Made by a program: the position numbers and the translations under genes
NCBI RefSeq assembly: GCF_024753145.1
Contig: NZ_JANUGU010000006.1
Coordinates: 62,001-126,000 of the forward strand
Direction of reading: 5' to 3'
Length of the DNA: 64,000 bases
DNA from: Massilia terrae
GTDB lineage: Bacteria; Pseudomonadota; Gammaproteobacteria; Burkholderiales; Burkholderiaceae_D
The notes under the pieces: generated by a model
The model's input: the letters and a program-made list of their open reading frames with translations, nothing else
Told to the model about the DNA's origin: nothing
The model's database searches: none
In this document: positions 60,637 to 64,000 of the stretch, one piece after another
Layout of the letters: each line of letters opens with the position of its first letter
Numbering within the stretch: the stretch's first letter is position 1

Positions 60637-61410
60637 TCAGTCCGCCGGCGCCAGCCGCTCGGCGCGCTGGGGAATGAGCAGGATGTAGGCGACGATCGCC
60701 GCCGCCAGCCAGGCCGAGGCCGAGTAGCGGCTGAGCGCCAGGCCGCCGCTGGTGATCGGCTTGTCGAGGAAGTCGCCGACGGTGGCGCCGAGCGGGCGGG
60801 TGAGGATGAAGGCGGCCCAGAACAGCGCCGTGCGCGACACCCTGGTCCAGAAGTACAGCCCGCCGACCACGGCCAGCGCCGCGCCGAACGCCAGCGCGCC
60901 GCCCTGGTAGCCCAGGCCGAGTCCCGTTTCGGGATCGGAGAACCAGTCGCCCAGCGCCGTGCCCAGCGTCTGCGAGAACAGGATCGTCATCCAGTAGAAA
61001 ATTTCGGCCTTGCGCGTGTCGATGCGTTCGATCGACACCGAGCCCAGCGCCAGCCGCCACCATGCCAGCGAGCCGGCCAGCAGCAGCACCAGGATGGTCG
61101 AGCCGCCGGCGTAGCCGATGCCGAGCGAGCGGTCGCAGAAATCGGCCAGCGTGGTGCCGACCGTGGTGGTGGCGATGATCACCAGCCAGAACAGGGCGGG
61201 ACGAAAGCGCCGCGCCGCAATCTGCGCCGCCACCGCCGCCAGGAACAGCGCGGCAAAGATCACGGTGCCGACCAGGTAGCCCAGCTTCATCGACATGGTG
61301 ACCGCGTCGCCCGCCGTTTCGCCCAGCGTGGTGGCGGCGATCTTGGCGATCCAGAACAGCAGCGTGACCTGCGCGACCTTGCCGAGCGTGTGGCGATTAT
61401 CCTGATCCAT
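60637..61410 (-). CDS. COG4705-type membrane protein with four internal repeats
   Basis: A 257-residue membrane protein with seven to eight hydrophobic segments. The motif T-L-G-x-T-x-G-D repeats four times: TLGETAGDAVTMSM, TVGTTLADFCDRSLGIGY, TLGTALGDWFSDPETGLGLGY and PLGATVGDFLDKPI. This is typical of the uncharacterised membrane-anchored COG4705 family. Such repeats suggest a four-fold pseudo-symmetric core with acidic residues in the membrane, perhaps for a cation. Start at 61410 behind GGAGG. Function unknown. Confidence 0.85.
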   Translation of the reverse strand: MDQDNRHTLGKVAQVTLLFWIAKIAATTLGETAGDAVTMSMKLGYLVGTVIFAALFLAAVAAQIAARRFRPALFWLVIIATTTVGTTLADFCDRSLGIGYAGGSTILVLLLAGSLAWWRLALGSVSIERIDTRKAEIFYWMTILFSQTLGTALGDWFSDPETGLGLGYQGGALAFGAALAVVGGLYFWTRVSRTALFWAAFILTRPLGATVGDFLDKPITSGGLALSRYSASAWLAAAIVAYILLIPQRAERLAPAD

Positions 61411-61528
61411 ATTGCCTCCGGGTATAGGAAGGGGCAATTATGCCCGAAGGGCGGCCGCGGCGAGCGCGCTTGCGTGGCTGGTTTTCGTCCCCACATTAGC
61501 TAAAATGAACTTTTAGACAGGAACCAGC

Positions 61529-61795
61529 ATGGACCCGAAAGAATCCCTCATCGAATACCCGAGCGACTTCCCGATCAAGGTGATGGGGCACGCGCACGAC
61601 GAATTCGCCCCCACCATCGGCAAGGTGATTGTCGAGCTGGACCCGACTTTCCACGAAGGCAAGATGACCGCGCGCCCCTCGGCCAAGGGCAATTACACCG
61701 GCCTGACCGTGATCGTGCGCGCCACCAGCCGCGAGCAGCTGGACGACATCTATCGGGCCCTGTCGAAGCACCCGATGGTCAAGATGGTGCTGTAA
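61529..61795 (+). CDS. ybeD: YbeD/DUF493 family protein
   Basis: An 88-residue protein. ESLIEYPSDFPIKVMGHAHDEFAPTIGKVIVELDP, then VIVRATSREQLDDIYRALSKHPMVKMVL, matches YbeD, a ferredoxin-like fold with no known enzymatic role, encoded before lipB in many Proteobacteria. It may regulate lipoate attachment. ATG 61529 follows AGACAGGAA. It lies 78 bases before lipB and is probably co-regulated. Confidence 0.93.
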   Translation: MDPKESLIEYPSDFPIKVMGHAHDEFAPTIGKVIVELDPTFHEGKMTARPSAKGNYTGLTVIVRATSREQLDDIYRALSKHPMVKMVL

Positions 61796-61873
61796 AACCG
61801 GCCTGCTTCAAGGCGGGGATTGCGGGGCTGGCTTATAATGACGGGGCTATTTCATTTCCCCACCGACATTCCC

Positions 61874-62584
61874 ATGCCAGCAACCCGCCCCGCCAGCCCG
61901 GTGATCCGCGAGCTGGGCCGCGCCGACTACGAGCCGACGTTTGCCGCTATGCGCGCGTTCACCGACGCCCGCCAGCCGGGCGACGCGGACGAGCTGTGGA
62001 TCGTCGAGCACCCGCCGGTCTACACGCTGGGCCTGGGCGCCGACCGCGCGCACGTGCTGTCGCCGCACGACATTCCGGTGGTGCAGACCGACCGCGGCGG
62101 CGAAGTCACCTACCACGGCCCGGGCCAGGTGGTGATCTACCTGCTGATGGACCTGCGCCGCCAGAAGCCGGCCGGCAAGCTGTACGCGCGCCAGTTCGTG
62201 CAGCGCATTGAGCAGGCGGTGATCGACGTGCTGGCGGCGTATAATCTCGACGGTGAACGCATTGCCGGCGCACCCGGCATCTACATCGCGAGCGGCGCGC
62301 GCAAGGGCGCCAAGATCGCCGCGCTCGGCCTCAAGGTGCGCGGCAACGGCTGCACCTACCATGGCGTGTCGCTGAACGTCGCGATGGACCTGTCCCCGTT
62401 CTCGTGGATCAACCCGTGCGGTTATTCGGGCCTGGCCACGGTCGACATGCACACGATGGGCGTGGAAGCGCCGCTGGCCGACGTCCAGAAGGCGCTGGCC
62501 CAGGCGCTGGTGCGCCACCTGGCTGCCGATCCGCGGCCAGAACAACAATCCGAACAACCGATCGACAGCCCCGTGCGGGCCTGA
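61874..62584 (+). CDS. lipB: Octanoyltransferase LipB
   Basis: A 236-residue protein. LIPB features: [70 protein letters not shown] with the Lys/Cys region, and INPCGYSGL with the catalytic Cys. It moves octanoate from ACP to lipoyl domains. ATG 61874 is chosen; an upstream ATG at 61838 lies within a TATAAT box (61834-61839), so it is unlikely. lipA follows after 4 bases. Confidence 0.95.
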   Translation: MPATRPASPVIRELGRADYEPTFAAMRAFTDARQPGDADELWIVEHPPVYTLGLGADRAHVLSPHDIPVVQTDRGGEVTYHGPGQVVIYLLMDLRRQKPAGKLYARQFVQRIEQAVIDVLAAYNLDGERIAGAPGIYIASGARKGAKIAALGLKVRGNGCTYHGVSLNVAMDLSPFSWINPCGYSGLATVDMHTMGVEAPLADVQKALAQALVRHLAADPRPEQQSEQPIDSPVRA

Positions 62585-62588
62585 CCCC

Positions 62589-63584
62589 ATGACTTCCTCC
62601 ACCGATACCGGCATCGCTACCCCCGCAGCCTACAACCCGAGCGAAAAGCAGAAGGGCGCCAGCAAGACCGCGCGCATCCCGATCAAGATCGTCCCGGTCG
62701 AAGAGACCGAGCGCCTGAAGAAGCCGGACTGGATCCGCGTGAAGGCAGCCACCCGTTCGTCGCGCTTCTACGAGATCAAGGACATCCTGCGCGCCAACAA
62801 CCTGGTGACGGTTTGCGAGGAAGCCAGCTGCCCGAACATCGGCGAATGCTTCGGCAAGGGCACCGCGACCTTCATGATCATGGGCGACAAGTGCACCCGC
62901 CGCTGCCCGTTCTGCGACGTCGGCCACGGCCGTCCGGACCCGCTGGACGAGAACGAGCCCGGCAACCTGGCCAAGACCATCGCCGCGCTGCGCCTGTCCT
63001 ACGTGGTGATCACCTCGGTCGACCGCGACGACCTGCGCGACGGCGGCGCCGGCCACTTCGTCAACTGCATCACCAAGACCCGCGAGCTGTCGCCGCACAC
63101 CAAGATCGAAGTGCTGGTGCCGGACTTCCGCGGCCGCCTGGAAAAAGCGCTGAAGATCTTCGCCGACGGCCTACCGGACGTGATGAACCACAACCTGGAA
63201 ACCGTGCCGCGCCTGTACAAGGAAGCGCGCCCGGGCGCCGACTACAAGCACTCGCTGGAACTGCTGCGCGACTTCAAGAAAATGTACCCGTCGGCCGTGA
63301 CCAAGTCGGGCCTGATGGTGGGCCTGGGCGAGACCGACGAGGAAATCCTCGAGGTCATGCGCGACATGCGCGAGCACGACATCGACATGCTGACCATCGG
63401 CCAGTACCTGGCGCCGTCGAACTCGCACCTGCCGGTGCGCCGCTACGTGCACCCGGATACGTTCAAGATGTTCGAAGAGAAAGCCTACGAGATGGGCTTC
63501 GTGCACGCCGCCGTGGGCGCGATGGTGCGTTCGTCGTACCACGCGGACCAGCAGGCGCATAACGCGGGCGTCGAAGGCGCCTGA
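62589..63584 (+). CDS. lipA: Lipoyl synthase LipA
   Basis: A 331-residue radical SAM enzyme. The auxiliary cluster motif C-x4-C-x5-C is at C76, C81, C87 ([12 protein letters not shown]) and the radical SAM C-x3-C-x2-C is at C102, C106, C109 (CTRRCPFC). It inserts two sulfur atoms into the octanoyl chain made by LipB, completing lipoate. The N-terminal 60 residues are longer than in E. coli and charged ([23 protein letters not shown]), as common in betaproteobacteria. It ends the ybeD-lipB-lipA cluster. Confidence 0.97.
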   Translation: MTSSTDTGIATPAAYNPSEKQKGASKTARIPIKIVPVEETERLKKPDWIRVKAATRSSRFYEIKDILRANNLVTVCEEASCPNIGECFGKGTATFMIMGDKCTRRCPFCDVGHGRPDPLDENEPGNLAKTIAALRLSYVVITSVDRDDLRDGGAGHFVNCITKTRELSPHTKIEVLVPDFRGRLEKALKIFADGLPDVMNHNLETVPRLYKEARPGADYKHSLELLRDFKKMYPSAVTKSGLMVGLGETDEEILEVMRDMREHDIDMLTIGQYLAPSNSHLPVRRYVHPDTFKMFEEKAYEMGFVHAAVGAMVRSSYHADQQAHNAGVEGA

Positions 63585-64000
63585 TTTGCCCAAGGGCGGA
63601 CAGCGTGTGTGAACGACTAGAAGTTAGTCCTGACTCACCTGTCCCGTCCGGTTGATGTGTGTTACCGAACTATCCTCACTCCTCCTCCCGAGTTTCGTCG
63701 AGAAGTCTCGGTGTGAGCCCGCATGCCCATTTGTCGCAGCCTCAACGTAAGCGTCGGTCCATCACCGCCTTGCCAGTTCGGCGAACTGGGGCAGCTAAAA
63801 TGGGTACTTTCCCAGCCAGTTGCCCGTCATGTCAGCCTATCCCGGGTTCGCCAGAAGATGGTCTGGAACTGAACTGATCCGCTCAGGTCCAGGTAGCACG
63901 GCCAGCCTGCGGTAGCGTTCAAATCGCAGCTGGACTTGAATTTGACGCGCATAGAAGGCGCCGCCCGGGGCCTTCCATTCATCCGGGCCATGGCGCACCT
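63585..64000. other. Right edge: no complete gene, possible mobile-element remnant
   Basis: 416 bases without a full gene. A minus-strand frame is open from the window edge to a TAG at 63839-63837 and reads plausibly (PGGAFYARQIQVQLRFERYRR); it may be the end of a transposase or other CDS lying mostly outside. The plus frame at 63659-63877 lacks a ribosome site and coding look. Composition is lower in GC than lipA. Confidence 0.35.

Noticed and set aside
1..64000. CRISPR arrays, rRNA and tRNA genes
   Set aside because: Looked for regularly spaced repeats, conserved rRNA stretches and tRNA cloverleaf/CCA patterns; none recognised by eye. A tRNAscan run would settle the tRNA point.

Overview
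The window looks like a piece of a high-GC betaproteobacterial chromosome, most likely Oxalobacteraceae (Massilia or a close relative). The reasons are the ybeD-lipB-lipA order at the right end, several large TonB-dependent receptors, a MexEF-OprN-like RND pump with a divergent LysR gene, an ECF42 sigma factor next to a YCII protein, and an intergenic inverted-repeat family built on CGTCGTTCCCGC. This assignment rests on gene content and base composition only; no search was run.

Positions 1-9227 are an accessory, defence-type island. Its GC is visibly lower and its codon use is different. It starts with a partial MerR-like regulator with a 39-bp palindrome at its start codon, followed by an AvcD-type anti-phage deoxycytidylate deaminase. 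Next comes a compact ubiquitin-like conjugation operon on the minus strand: three beta-grasp domains fused to an E2-like domain, then a JAB peptidase fused to an E1-like domain, then a DUF6527 protein. Divergent from it is an overlapping trio of a sigma-factor-like protein, a small unknown protein and an ImmA/IrrE-type metalloprotease. A small HEPN-like hypothetical gene follows. The island stops at three directly repeated GGCAAACTT elements and a terminal TGTCGACA that touches the stop codon of a chromosomal LysR gene, which looks like the end of a Tn7/Tni-type transposon.

Positions 9228-36482 are metabolic and transport modules. They include a LysR/SDR pair and a glycan-use locus (GH92 mannosidase, TonB receptor, sulfatase) tied together by LacI-type GGTAACGTTACC operators. 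Then come an Rrf2/thioredoxin-reductase-like pair, a glycosyltransferase, and an MFS/aldo-keto reductase/flavin monooxygenase/MoaF-like operon with its own LysR. After these lie an RND efflux operon led by a small secreted protein and a hydrolase lacking its catalytic serine, again with a LysR, and an opine-dehydrogenase plus CapK-like ligase pair.

Positions 36530-58600 hold an ECF42/VOC/YCII signalling set, a PHA-synthase-like hydrolase, a glutaminyl cyclase, an alcohol dehydrogenase, an isochorismatase-fold protein with a Cys-to-Gly change, two more TonB receptors (one next to an Lrp regulator), LysE exporters, a WYL regulator, a BrnA-like orphan antitoxin, HU, and a FecR/DUF6600 envelope protein.

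Positions 58601-64000 hold a cyanophycinase-like protein, a highly charged periplasmic protein, a four-repeat membrane protein, and the lipoylation genes ybeD, lipB and lipA. The right edge shows a short open frame that may be a mobile-element remnant. No rRNA, tRNA or CRISPR array was recognised.
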